Below, piece by piece: positions 12,186-23,610 of a stretch of 64,000 nucleotides of DNA. Position numbers and translations under genes: made by a program. The notes under the pieces are model-generated. The model was not told the origin of the DNA. It ran no database searches and worked only from the letters and a program-made list of their open reading frames with translations. Within the stretch, counting starts at the first letter, position 1, and the number at the start of each line of letters is the position of its first letter. Source of the stretch: Sphagnum compactum (lineage: Eukaryota; Bryophyta; Sphagnopsida; Sphagnales); contig OZ234500.1 in NCBI GenBank assembly GCA_965153455.1, positions 4,960,001-5,024,000 of the forward strand, written 5' to 3'.

Positions 12186-13180
12186 AGTACATAGCTAACC
12201 ACTGTGGTTAACTATGGGACAGGAATATAATGAAAGCTCAAACTAGTTTTGGGTGGTTCTTGGATGATGGCCAGAATGAACCAGCAGCACCCACCACTGG
12301 CAATAGCACCAATTTGGATGGATGAGGACTGGATTGAGATATTTTTTCATTGGGTTTCAGCCCCAGCTAACCACCCCTTGAGGGTTATAGCTTGGTAGTC
12401 TCTCTCTCCCTTACACAAGGCAGAAGCAACAAAAAGGGTAAGCGAACAAATTTTTAGAGAAGAGTAGAAAACTTGATTGATCACTTCTGCAGTAGCAGAC
12501 TTGTGCAGTAGAAGTGAATCTGAAGCTTCCATGATTAACTACATACAACTAGCCTAGTGCCAAAGGAAAAATTGAGTACCTTATTACTTGGGCTGGTTCC
12601 TTAGCAAGGTGCCTAGTAATATTTTGGCAGTAATAATAATAATATTTTGTAATTGGGCATTATACTAAATAATGAAGCTAGTGTGCCTGAGTTTCTTTCA
12701 GATTTTTGGCAATGGCAGGTAGATATTTTTCAGAAATTTTTGGCAATTTCAGAAATAATTAATTTGTGCTTAACCAGTCTAGGTACTAGGGTAGTAGTAG
12801 TAGTAGTAGTGAATCTGAAGCTTCTCCTCTCTGGCCCACCCTCTCCCGTGTCACTCACACATTCAGTCAGTACTCAGGAGGAAATAATAAAATAACTTTT
12901 TTCCCAATTTAATACAACCCATGTGATCACAAATTAAAGGCAGAAATGAATTTTTTTAATTTCACAAAATGAAAAAAAATAATGAAAAAAAATAATTCAA
13001 GCTTCTCAATTCCAATATTCATCCATGAGTTTCTGTCCTTTGGGCAGGCATCATCCAGATCAACACTGGTAAGTAAGTAGAGGAAGAAGAAGAAGAAGAA
13101 GAAGAGAAGGAAAAAAAATTTGCAATGCCATGTTCCATTGCATTGCAATGGGGAGGAGCTTTTCAGTTGGGTTTTTTTCT
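12186..13180. other. Intergenic DNA with GTA and GAA microsatellites
   Basis: (GTA)n lies at about 12791-12810 and (GAA)n at about 13083-13105. No supported gene. It may include the promoter of the LRR gene, but I see no clear TATA box at a fixed distance from its start. Confidence 0.45.
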
Positions 13181-13189
13181 TTGGTTTTT

Positions 13190-13660
13190 GTTGTTGAGAG
13201 TGCTCTTGTCAAGAGTTGTTGATGAGTCTAGCAAAGTTGTGATCAATTTTAATTACTAAGTTTTGCTGTAGAGCAACTCGATGCCAAGTTTGCACTTTTG
13301 TGAGTAAAAATGCAGTTTGTCAGGAGTTTTGCAGCTTGTGAGTTTCTTGCAGCTATAGAACAATTTCAATCTCGAGTTTGAAGCTTGTGAGGTGGAGGAG
13401 TTTGCAGTTTGTGGAGAACTTTGCAGCTCATGTAGAGCAGCAATTCAATGTCAAGTCTGCAGCTTGTGAGGAGGAGGAGGAGTTTGCAGCTTGCATTGAG
13501 TTTGCTGCTGTAGAGCTGCTGCAACTCAAGGTGAGCTCAAGTTTGGAGTAGCTTGTGAGTTTGCAGTAATTATCGAGCTTGCTTGCTGTAAAAAGAAAGA
13601 GCAAGAAGCTTGTGAGTTTGCAGTAATTGTTGAGCTTGCTTGTTGTTACAAACAAAATTT
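13190..13660 (+). repeat. Degenerate TTTGCAGCTTGTGAG repeat upstream of the LRR gene
   Basis: Words such as TTTGCAGCTTGTGAG, GCAGTTTGTGGAG and TTGAGCTTGCTTGCTGT recur at irregular spacing. AGCTTGTGAGTTTGCAGTAATTGTTGAGCTTGCTTG and its near copy sit head to tail at 13550-13650, about 60 bp apart. The array ends about 350 bases before the LRR start codon. It may lie in the promoter or in a long 5' leader. The short frames across it are not genes. Confidence 0.65.
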
Positions 13661-14012
13661 CTGGTGCTCTTCTAGTCTCTTATATTATTATTCCTCAAAA
13701 GATTTTAGTCTTGAGAGTTGGGGTCAGTGTTCTATCTGTCTTGTAGTACTTGGGATAACTACCAGATTCAATGCATTCTTGAACTTGTTTTCAGCATTTC
13801 TATCTACTGTTTGTTTTTGTTGAGAGATCAACTGCATTCTGTGAGAAGAACATGAAGTTGGAAATGGATTTCCTGATCATCAGCAAATCTAGAGCAGCTT
13901 CACAATTTTAGCACAACTTGATTTCATCAGCTAGCAGCAGCAGCTCTGAGAGCTTGGAAGAAGATTTCCAGAATCACTACAAGCAGCTGTGAAGCTGCCA
14001 GGAGTTGGAAGA

Positions 14013-16398
14013 ATGGGGCTTGGTTCACGATCAGCTGGGTCATGGAGATTGCAGATTCATGGCTTCCTGCAGCAGCTCATGATCATGCTCTTGATCCTCG
14101 CTGAAACGCGGATTGACATTGGGTTTCTTCAAGCTCAGGAGGTGGTGAATCTTTCTCCACCTTTGCATCCATCCGATCTCGCAGTTCTGAGAGCAGTGAA
14201 GCACGCCATGGCTGATGTACGGGGAGGGAGCTTCTTCACTAGCTGGGAATTCGCCCCAGGGATAGACCCATGCCAAATCTTCACGGGAGTGAGCTGCATC
14301 AGTGTGCAAGGATACAGCAGAGTGAATCTCCTCTCTCTGGGACCTGAAGAAGCCGGAGAACCAGGACTGTGGGGACCACTACCTCCGGAGCTCGCAGACC
14401 TACCTTTTTTGCAGCAGCTATACATCTCACCAGGTGCAGTCAGTGGATCCATTCCTCCTGGCCTTGGAAGCCTGACATACCTGGAGGAATTCTCTTGTGC
14501 ACAGAACTTGCTCACGGGTTCCATCCCGCCCACCATTGGAGCTTTGAGTAAGCTTCAGGTACTGCAACTGAGCACGAACAGATTGGAAGGAGCCATACCA
14601 GCTGAGATTTCTTCCTTGCACGCTCTGGAGTTTCTTGTCCTGTCAGATAACCTTCTTTCTGGCAACATTCCCATGCTCTCCAACAACACCCATCTTGTTC
14701 ACTTGGATCTCAGACACAATGAGCTTGTAGGGGAGCTTGTGAGCTTCATGTTGCCGGATTCTCTGGAGTTTCTATCACTGTCCAAGAACCAGTTGAGTGG
14801 AGGGATTGGGGCTGTGGGTAGCTTGAGTAAGCTCAACTACTTGGACTTGAGCTTCAACCAATTCAGTGGTGCCATCCCAAGCTCTTTGTTTGGGATTGCA
14901 GGGCTTTCTTACTTGTTGCTCAACAGGAACCAGCTCTCAGGTCCCCTCCCCATGACATTGCCCCTCAACTCTGAGGAGCAGCTTGTCACCATCCAAGAGG
15001 TGGACCTCAGCTTCAACCTGCTTCAAGGAAACATTCCGGCTTTCCTTGCTGGTGTTCAAAGCTTGTACTTGAACAACAACCTCTTCATTGGCACTGTTCC
15101 TCAGGTCTCTCTTCTTCCTTCTTTGCTTGTTCCTCAGTTCTTTGCTTGCTTGCTTGTTCCTCAGCTCTTTGCTTGCTTGCCCTTTGACAGTCCAGATCAA
15201 ATCCAGTGGACCTTGGATGGTTCAGATCAAAGTGGGTTGCCTTTGGTCCCTCAACTTTTTGCTTGCTTGTTTGCTTGTTCCTTAGCTCTTTGCTTGCTTG
15301 TCCATGGACAGTCCAGATCAAATCCAGTCAACCTTAGATGGTTCACATCAAACCTGGTCATCCTCTGTTCCTCAGTTCTTTGCTTGCTAGCTTGTCCATG
15401 GACAGTCCAGATAAAATCTAGTTGACCTTGGATGGTCTAGATCAAAAGACGGGTTCCTCAGCTCTTTGCTTGTTTGCTTGCTACCTCCTCAACTTTTTGC
15501 TTGCTTACTTGTTTTTTCCTTAGGGCTTTGTTTGCTTCTTCTCTTCGCATTGAAGTCTGGGGTGGCAGATTCTGTCATTTTCTTAATTGCATTATGTAAC
15601 ATAATCTTCTTCTGATGATCAACTTGGAATAGTGATCAAAATTGTGTCTGAAAAAAAAAATCAAATATTGTTGAATCTGTCACTCCACAACTTAATATCA
15701 TGCAGGAATGATCTTGTCCTTGCCCATTACGTTGGGTTCAAATGTAATGGGCAGGGGCTTGAGCATTCCATAGTACATTGCAGTAGCTGCTATGTCTCTC
15801 TTCCTCAATTTCTTCATTCCATAAAGTCTTTGATTCTTTGTTGCCATACAACTACTTCACTTGATCACTGAAGCATGGAAGTCGAACTCCAGATCTTAAG
15901 CTAAGTATCATCAGATGCAAAATCATTGCAAAAGATATTTTGCAAAATTTTTGGCAAAACATTGCAAACTCTTGCCATGTTTCTTGCAATTTATTTTGCA
16001 AAATTGTGCACCTTCTTGCAAAGTTTCCTGCAAAATTATTGCCAAATAATGCAAACTCTTGCACAAAATTTCTTGCAAGACTATGAACATTGGTCTCAAA
16101 GAGTGGGGGGGCATTTGTTTGATGGATTTTTTTCTTTTTTGGGGTGCAGGAATTTGTGGCAAGCTTGGAAGCATCAACACTGCAGTCACTCTACCTGCAA
16201 CACAACTACCTCTCGAGTTTTGGGAGTTTAGCAACTGCTAGCATCCCACCCACCGTGGCTGTGTGTGTACAATACAATTGTCAGCTTCCGCCTCCTCAAT
16301 CTGTGTGTCCTGAAAATGCAGGACTGAACGCACGACCCATCAATGAATGCACCAAATTTACAGGTACCCAAAATTCACAACCACCTTTTTTTCCTTGA
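14013..16398 (+). CDS. Secreted leucine-rich repeat protein
   Basis: A plant extracellular LRR protein of the kinase-less family related to DRT100 and PGIP, probably apoplastic or cell-surface; ligand unknown. Exon 1 is 14013-15104 (364 codons) and exon 2 starts at 16150. Both meet in phase 0 at CAG|GT and GTGCAG|GAA. A hydrophobic signal segment covers residues ~21-31. The N-cap Cys pair is DPCQIFTGVSC (Cys87, Cys95). About ten LRRs follow, such as LQVLQLSTNRLEGAIPAEI and LNYLDLSFNQFSGAIPSSL. The C-cap is CVQYNCQLPPPQSVCP and RPINEC. ATG 14013 is chosen because the open frame further upstream begins only at a GTG. The 3' end is uncertain. Read straight through, the stop is at 16398 (446 aa). 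A good donor at 16364 (CAG|GTACCC) and acceptor at 16791 would instead give a short last exon, 16792-16808 (440 aa). No kinase domain is seen. Confidence 0.85.
15108..15530 (+). repeat. Intron minisatellite in the LRR gene
   Basis: Inside intron 1 (15105-16149), units of roughly 100-120 bp repeat the order TTCCTCAGCTCTTTGCTTGC, CCATGGACAGTCCAGATCAA and CCTTGGATGGTTCAGATCAA. Shorter TTTGCTTGCTTG sub-repeats occur inside. The array starts right at the 5' splice site, and the exon 1 frame stays open through most of it (to 15425). Confidence 0.85.
15565..15800 (+). repeat. Dispersed palindromic repeat G, intron copy
   Basis: Contains GTGGCAGATTCTGTCA, TTGTTGAATCTGTCACTCC and the short hairpin TGCCCATTAC/GTAATGGGCA (15721-15730 with 15744-15753), then GAGCATTCCATAGT. 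The same words occur in the same order at 21797-22045 near RPL19. It is a non-coding transposon-like element inside the intron. Confidence 0.7.
15915..16080. repeat. TTGCAAAA-rich array in LRR intron 1
   Basis: More than ten TTGCAA or TGCAAA words lie in about 165 bp. A longer unit, AATGCAAACTCTTGC followed by TTTCTTGCAA, occurs twice about 85 bp apart. Frames open on both strands here follow the periodicity. The array ends about 70 bp before the 3' splice site. Confidence 0.7.
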
Positions 16399-16808
16399 GT
16401 AACTTAGACATGTCCAAATTGATGGTTTTTTAGACATGTCCAATGGATGGATTTGTCCAAATTGATGGTTTATAGACTTGTCCAATTGATGGGTTTTGTG
16501 TGTTCTATAGTATCCAGTGCTTCATTTCAGGTCAAGAAGCAAAATTTCCAGATGGAAACAAACATATTATATAGTAATCAAAAGTTTGCATATTATCTGT
16601 ATGTTATGACAAAGTGGGTTTCCGATTTCTTTAATCAAATTTACAACAAACCTCAAATCAGATAGTGAGCATTTTTCTGAGACTAAAATGTGTGTAGGAA
16701 CTAACAAAGTTTTTGGTAGTTGGATGGCAGCTAACAAATAATTTTTTGAACTTAGACATGCAGCTAACAATTTTTTGACCTTGGATTGCAGCTGGTACAC
16801 GGAATTAA

Positions 16809-19800
16809 GAAGATGGATAGATGTCTGCATGTTGAGAGGGAATTGCTTTTGTAGTTGAAAATGGTTTGATTCGATTTTACAACCTAGCTTATGAGATAGT
16901 GAAACACAAGACTTTGTAGCTGTAAATAGGATGATTATGTTCAACAACATAGCTTACTTAGATAATCAAACACATGAGATTAGGTTATTATGGTATTGAC
17001 CGGGTTTATGCCCATGATTTATAGGAAATGTTCCATGAAGTTCTCAACAAAAAAGGACTCGCACTTAACAGAAATACCTGGTGAACATTCCTCAAAATTT
17101 GGGATCAAAGGAAAAACTACAGCGTTCTCTAGTCAGTCTCTCCCTGAACAGACCGAGCCAATCTGAAAATACCTGAACAGGCCAAGCCAATCAGAAAATA
17201 CCTGAACGGGCCAAGCCATTCAGAAAATGGTTTGTTTGAGGAGTGATGACTCAAGAAACGACTTCAAAGTAGCATGATGAAGGCATAATGTTTGCTACTA
17301 GCTTGCACATAGGAGAGGTGCTGGAAACATGGTTATTCAACAAAACAATCATTTCCAATAACAATGTCAACTCAACTTGTGCAAATATGACTAGAATGTG
17401 CTAATGCGTTTGTAAGGGTTTTACCATTTGTTGTTGCCTTGATGAACTTGCCGAAAAGGTCTCTGTCCCCTGAAACAAATGAAGTATTTTGTCATCATAT
17501 TTAGGAATGCACAATTGCATGCAAATCACACCCTTCTTGCTCCATTTAAAAATAAATTCAAAACCAATTTGAAGCTTGAACAAAATTGAAAAGTTTTTCA
17601 TTAATCTAGTCTTCTTGATCTAACAGCATCATACATAATGCAAACAAGTAAATGACATGAAATTGAACCTTACCTGTTGGATGATTGTAACAAACAAGCT
17701 TGTCTTGGAAGATCTAGATGAGGCAAACTTCTACCAGAACTCCTCACTGACTTCATCACATCCTGACATTGGGCTGTAGATAAGCATACAATTTTCTGTG
17801 TGACCAGAATTTTGGGCACATCATAACACAAACACATGCAGCCTGAGTTTCTCTCTCATTTCACTAACTCATGCTTGCAATTGGTTAATTGTAAAAATTG
17901 CTGCGCATGACACATGCATAGTTTACTAGTGTGCAAGCATAGTGAAAACCTGAAGGAACAATGCCTGAAGGAACAATGCATACTTGTTGGCACCCAAAAA
18001 GCACTCGACTTGGAGAAGAATGGCAATGAAGAAGTGAAGCACATTGTCAACATTCATTATGCCTAAATTGAATGGTTTATTTGCACCCCCCACATGCAAA
18101 AGGTTATCAGCTCTGCTTTGCAAGTATTCCATAACTCAAAAGGGGTAGTGATGTTCAGCAGCATACATTTGCCCAAGACAGGCCCCACTCTACTAGAGAT
18201 TCTTCCACTGTCATCAGATGATTCTTCACCACAAACAATATAACATGGCTCCTTATTGAAGGTGCCTGTGGAACAACCGTTACCAAAATTTTGGCCCCAT
18301 GGTCCCATGTAAAATATCACATCCACAACAATAAACCCACATTGGCTTCCTATGAATAAAAACCACCAGCTACACCACCGCATAATAAGACGTCAAATCC
18401 TTGTCAGAACTTTTGTATCCTGATCAAAAGGTGTGGATTCATCAGGTGGTTTGTGAAGTGGGAGATTGTGCAACACCAAAGAGTTAGTGGAGCAAGAATT
18501 AAGATTTTCATAGAGCAAAAATGAGATTACCCAAGCTTCTGGAACCTGCAAAACTAATTATTCAAATTCCTCCTGCAAGTAAACACAAAACAGAGAAGTG
18601 CTTGATGTGCAAAACACACAAGGGTGAAACCGACAAATAAAAAACACAACAATAAACACTCCTTCCTAATCTTCCCCAAAAACAAAACACCCTAAACCAT
18701 AAACCTGAGAGCACATCCACATGAGACAGTTGCCACCTTCCATTTCAAGTTTCACGACCTTCAGCTATGTCTGCATATTATCAATTGGCACATAATTCTA
18801 CATGAAAATGGAACACACAGCAAGTCCTGCACAGAGTGTGTCTTGTGAACTGGCTTGCTGCACAGGTTTCCCTTTGGCAGAAGCCAACAAGATGTGCCAC
18901 AGGATACACCAAATGGTGGCAGACAACACAGATAAGCCACACCCAAACAAAACAAGTCATATTAGATAGTTATTACATATGTCCACTCGTCTTCCAACAA
19001 TCAATCAACCATTCTCTAGCATTGTTTTCCATCAAAGCAAACACCAAAAAATATTACACTATTTTCAGTGAGGAAAAACTGTCTATGGATTACTTTTTCA
19101 ATGATGCAAGACACAATGAAAACATTTGAGTGGGAGAGAGCATAGACCATTGGGTCCAGCAGTTTCCAGAGAAAAGCCACCCAATCTGTAATGACAGTGA
19201 TAGTGGGTGGTGATTTGTAGATGGTCCGTGCAGTTTCAAGCCACTATGGTACCCACAACAATCATATAGTGAACACCAAGCTCCAATCCTCAAACCAAGA
19301 GATACAGATTGTGCCAAGATCTGTACTTGATCATCTTGCATTCAACCAGTGCTTACAGATTGACCAAGAAAAATGGCTGGTTAGAGGCTAGCAGAGAGGT
19401 AACTCTCATCAAGTCTCCACACTGGCAATTAAGAAAGACAGAACAAGGTTAAAACTTTTCCTTGAAGACAAAGAAAAAATTCCAGATAAGGACTTTCAGA
19501 AGCAGGAAGAAGCAACAACATGGGAGGGAAGAATTAAAACGAAGAAACAATAAAACAAACAACATGAACAAAAATGACACTCTCTCACTTGTTCAGGGAC
19601 CATCTACAGTAACATGTATGATAGCAACTTAACTATCATAACTTACCTACTGACATCATCAGCTCCCTACAGTCGGTATAGGCTGCAGCCACAGCACCTT
19701 CTGAAAGCTAACTGCTACTAATTGGAGGAGCTGATGATGGAGACCACCCAACTGATTTAGTCATGTGAAGGACTCTGCAAAATTTGAGCTAAATGTCTTA

Positions 19801-20165
19801 CATCCATCATTAGGCTTACTTCACAGATTGAAAACATGACCCAGAGAAGCGGATTGGGAAACCAGGAACTGGATTAACACAGCCACACCTTCTATAGTCA
19901 CAATCACACCCAAAAAGCACAACTGTTGAATATCCATTGTTATGTGGGAGCAGAAGAAAAATTCACTTCTTAGTGCAACGATCTGAAAGAAACAAAAACA
20001 TTTAGAGTTTAGAACAAGTGTGTTGAAATATACTCTCATTCCAGATATATGCTGCAATCAGCCTGATGTACAGCAAAGATAATTGAAGGCTTGCCTGCTG
20101 CCTCGAGATAGGGTTCCAATGGCATAAAAATCCTAATCCACCAATGGTGTCTCGTCAACTTCTTA
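16809..20165. other. Intergenic DNA between LRR and RPL19
   Basis: No supported gene. Small direct repeats occur at 16400-16500 (GACATGTCCAA and TTGATGGTTT) and at 17140-17225 (AATACCTGAACAGGCCAAGCC, two to three times). A - strand frame at 18063-18383 (106 codons) has no recognised motif and no supporting splice structure. Confidence 0.45.
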
Positions 20166-21026
20166 TCATTTCTTTGATTTCTTCTGGGGTACATCAGTCA
20201 TGGGAGCATCTGAGGCTGCAGTGGCCGGTGCAACTTCTCCATCCAATCCCTGTGCCAACCTCTCTTCTCTTCTTGCAATCTTGCGCTCTCTAGTGGCCTT
20301 GTTCTTTGCCCGCCTTGCCTCAAATTGGTCAGAGAGAGTCTTTTCACGTGCCTTCTCAGCCTTGGATTTATGGATGCTCTCCATTAGCACACGCTTGTTT
20401 TTGAACACGTTACCCTTCACCTTCATGTACATGTCGTGGTACATGTGTTTGTCAATCTTCTTCGCATCCCGGTACTTCCGCAGAAGCCGCCTCAGTACTC
20501 GCAAGCGCCGCAGCCATAGCACCTTTTACAGAGTGAATCAGAGAATTAGAAGCCAAAACCCCTAGTTTCGCAAGCAGAATCTAGTGTTTGGCGAGGATAA
20601 AACCCTTGGTCTCAGGAGACCTCGCTCCAGAGCAACGAAAATCAACCTTAAGGTACAACGTTAACAACCTCTACCTGCTCTCACAACCACAAAGTCGCGA
20701 CAAACGTCCAGATGCGAGAGAGGAGACCAGAGAGAGAGAGAGATACTGACCTTAGTAGGGAGCCTGGCCTCTCTGGTACCGCGTCGCTTGCCGTAGCCGG
20801 AATGACGACCCTTCCTCTTGGCCTCCAATGCACGGCGAGCACGAGCACGCGAGTGTATCTTCTGCGGCTTCCTGATCACAAACCCATCCTTGACCAGCTT
20901 CCGGATGTTCTGCCGGCTGTTGGCCATGGAGATTTCATTGACCTCATTAGGGTCCAGCCACACCTTCCGTTCCCCACACTTGAGCACACTGGCTGCCAAC
21001 CTCTTCTGCAGCTTGAGGGACACCAT
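20166..21026 (-). CDS. RPL19: 60S ribosomal protein L19 (eL19)
   Basis: Structural protein of the cytosolic large ribosomal subunit. Exon 1 is 21026-20751 (92 codons) and exon 2 is 20522-20166 (118 codons plus stop), giving 210 aa, the usual plant size. The 228 bp intron (20523-20750) starts GTCAGT and ends AAAAG, in phase 0 after LPTK. The N-terminus [18 protein letters not shown], the segments [17 protein letters not shown] and [12 protein letters not shown], and exon 2's [19 protein letters not shown] and [13 protein letters not shown] are the near-invariant signature of eL19. The C-terminus is the typical variable Ala-rich tail ending KKSKK. The start is fixed by the conserved MVSLKLQKR. 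No frameshift or lost residue is seen, so the gene should be functional. The leader upstream is pyrimidine- and CpG-rich and carries a telo-box, as is typical of plant ribosomal protein genes. Confidence 0.97.
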
Positions 21027-21183
21027 GGCGTCCTTCCGTCAGTCGCCCGTCCGCCGTCGGTCTTCCTCCTCCCCTCCCGCCCTCTCGTAAGGAGCGTGAG
21101 ATCTGCGGCGTCGTCAAAAGCAAAGGAAAGAAGAAGATACGCGCAGACGATTACACTAAGCACTACCCCAACGGAGCTACACC

Positions 21184-21194
21184 AAACCCTAAAA
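21184..21194 (-). promoter_or_regulatory. Telo-box upstream of RPL19
   Basis: AAACCCTAAAA on the + strand (TTTTAGGGTTT in the gene's direction), about 160 bp before the start codon. Telo-boxes near the transcription start are an established feature of plant ribosomal protein promoters. The role here is inferred from motif and position only. Confidence 0.6.
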
Positions 21195-21244
21195 TCTCGA
21201 TTGCGGCGCCTGTGATCCTGACCGTCGCTTCTATCCTGTGTTGT

Positions 21245-21294
21245 AATGCGCGTAATGGCTAGATAGATGTGGGCGTAATGGCTACGTAGACGTG
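21245..21294 (+). repeat. Two-unit ~26 bp tandem repeat in the RPL19 promoter
   Basis: GCGTAATGGCTAGATAGATG and GCGTAATGGCTACGTAGACG follow one another 220-270 bp upstream of the RPL19 start codon. A regulatory role is possible but not shown. Confidence 0.55.
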
Positions 21295-21660
21295 GCCACA
21301 ACGCAAAGAAGACAAGAAATTGTGTAACTATTCTTTCTAGGCCATTACGGTCAGAAAGGACCAAGACTTCGACTTATTACAGACTAGAACAGGGGCGATG
21401 TCACGGCTGAATGAGAGACTCTAGGTGATCATGGCCCCCATAACTGACATTTATGTCTAAGGTCAAGGTCCATTCCAGAAAGTTAACAGCTTTTGAGAGG
21501 CCAGTTCTGCTTTTGGTGAATCAAATACTAAGACATTTCTGTACTCCGGAATGATCAAGCACCTGCCCCTTATGTTGGGTAAGGCAACAAGGCATTGGTG
21601 GGCAAGCCCATTAGGGTGAGCTTGGCAATGCGCAAAAGTGAGACCATTTCATGACATTAA

Positions 21661-21803
21661 AGGTCTGAGATGGCAGATTCAACAAGATTTTAAGTAACTT
21701 CATGTTCAACAGAGATTTTGGTCATTCACTCATATTATAGTGACCAAAATCTCTGTTGAACATGAGTTTTTAAAAAACTTGTTGAATCTGCCACCCCAGA
21801 CCT
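21661..21803. mobile_element. Foldback element with ~63 bp arms
   Basis: The left arm 21661-21724 (AGGTCTGAGATGGCAGATTC to TTTTGGTCA) is the near-perfect reverse complement of the right arm 21741-21803, with a 16 base loop. TGACCAAAATCTCTGTTGAA pairs exactly. It has no coding capacity. The form fits a MITE or foldback transposon. A third partial copy of the arm follows at 21860-21925. Confidence 0.85.
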
Positions 21804-21940
21804 GGCAACTTGTCAGAATCTGGTGATATAATCTTCCAGTGATGATTAAACACTCATAGTAGAGACCAAAATGTGTGTGTTGAACATGAATTTTTTCTTT
21901 GAAAATTGTTGAATCTACCACCCAACCTCAAATGAAATCA

Positions 21941-22020
21941 CCCTGCCCATTATGTTGGGTTCGTCAACTAGCTCGCCGTAACAGGCTTGCCTGGCACCTT
22001 ACCCAACATAATGGGCAGGG
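21941..22020. mobile_element. Perfect 20 bp inverted repeat (palindromic repeat G)
   Basis: CCCTGCCCATTATGTTGGGT at 21941-21960 is the exact reverse complement of 22001-22020, with 40 bases between. The following GTGAATTCCATAGTCCA matches the LRR intron copy at 15753-15775. A half copy (CTGCCCCTTATGTTGGGTAA) lies at 21563-21583. Confidence 0.85.
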
Positions 22021-22045
22021 GCTGTGAATTCCATAGTCCATGATG

Positions 22046-23610
22046 CCAAGGTTGCCTACAGACAATGAAATATCACAGCACCCCTCCTCACAACCAACAT
22101 TAATTACATGCGCGAGAAGTGCAATCAGAGCTCAGCCTCAACTCACAACTTGATGTAGACAGTGCATGAATGCAACACACATTCTCTCATATATTTCAGA
22201 CAGGATTGCTTCAGACACTGCAACAGTGAGGAGGTGCTTCATTCTGATGATGATGGCAATGACATGAAATTTGAGTGGAGTATTTGTAGAGGTCCCGGTG
22301 AACACATACCTTGACCACAACAAACAATGTTCACTGGTAGACAGGAAGGAAGTCAGACAAACAATGACATACAACAATACAGTTCTTGCAAGAATAAAAC
22401 TCTACAATGTTCTTTAGGCCCTAAATAGTAATGCTTTCCTGATCATCCTCAAACTGATGTCCTATGCAGTGTCAAGACTCTGCCAAACTGAAGTCTGCTG
22501 GAAATTCTGCATAATGTACAGAGATCAATTTGGTGAAGGAATGACAATTGATCTTTAGGGCACAGGAAGCAAGGCCACCACTGCCGCTTTCCAGAGGAGC
22601 TTCTTGTCAACCTCCATCTCCAAAATCAGCACTCAGAGTAGCAACAATCTCTTGCTGTATGAAAAACATGAATATAGTCAAGGCTGCCCACTGAGCTCTG
22701 GAACAGACTGGTGATGAATGCAACCTGCTGATTACAAAATACAGAGACTGTCAACAGAAGAATATGCACAGGAGCCAAACGCAGGAACTAGAGATGAAAA
22801 AGGTTTCAGCCCGAATGAAATAGTAGGATGAGACTCAGGAGTGGCAGTAGAAGGAAGTAGAAAGTAGCAAGGTGGGATCCACCCACCACAATAAACCCTT
22901 GAAAATATCTTTCAAAAGCACACAAAAGAAAGAAAGCATCAAGCATCACCGGGCAGAAGATGCTGAAGAAGAGCACAATAAGCAAAACTCCCAGACACAA
23001 ACATGTCAGAAAAAGCTACTAAATTCAATGAAGAAGAAGAACAAAGGCCAGAAAAGGAGCTCAAAAGTAGACAGAGGAGTACCAAATTCTCCAGGGAATA
23101 GAGTATGCACCATCCGGGGTATGGATAATACAGCCCTCATAAAGCAAAAAAAGCCTGTCATATAGCGAAAAAATTGACACTCAATTCTAAACTACAATGA
23201 GACATACCAAAATACTTGGTTGAATTCATATCACTAATCTGAAGATGATGAAACATAATGAAACACTTGCACGGCTCTTGTAGTATCATTGTCAGCCTGC
23301 AGTAAAAATGTCTGTCTGAGCTATGATGTAAGTATCTGCAACACTTTTTTCTAAATCCTGAGTCATTGAAGACAAAATACACTAAAAGTGTTGCAGACCC
23401 TCCCAACCTAACATTTATTTTTCTTCTGGAGGCTTGTTTCACTCTGAATTGTAGAGTCTTTCACTCCTTTCACATGAGATACCCCAAACAAAATCTTGAG
23501 TGGAACAAGTCTCTTGAGCAGAATGTGTTTTTGAAGCTTTTGTTTCTGAAGCTTCGTGTCATCAAATAGAGTACATGCTGCTAAGCAGGTTATTAAAGCA
23601 GTGTTGTAAA
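22046..23610. other. Intergenic DNA, possible 3' region of the amylase gene
   Basis: No gene supported. On the - strand around 22613-22560, a 20-codon frame MEVDKKLLWKAAVVALLPVP has a signal-peptide look, but no second exon or downstream frame could be joined to it. The segment just below 23610 should contain the 3' UTR of the beta-amylase. Confidence 0.4.

Noticed and set aside
15923-16234. Frames of about 100 codons on both strands in the LRR intron
   Set aside because: They follow the TTGCAAAA array and have no splice or family support.
18063-18383. 106-codon - strand frame between LRR and RPL19
   Set aside because: No homology recognised, no coding-like composition and no neighbouring exons.
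20712-21364. Frames of 90-167 codons overlapping RPL19 on the opposite strand or in other frames
   Set aside because: They are shadows of the conserved eL19 exon and its CpG-rich leader.
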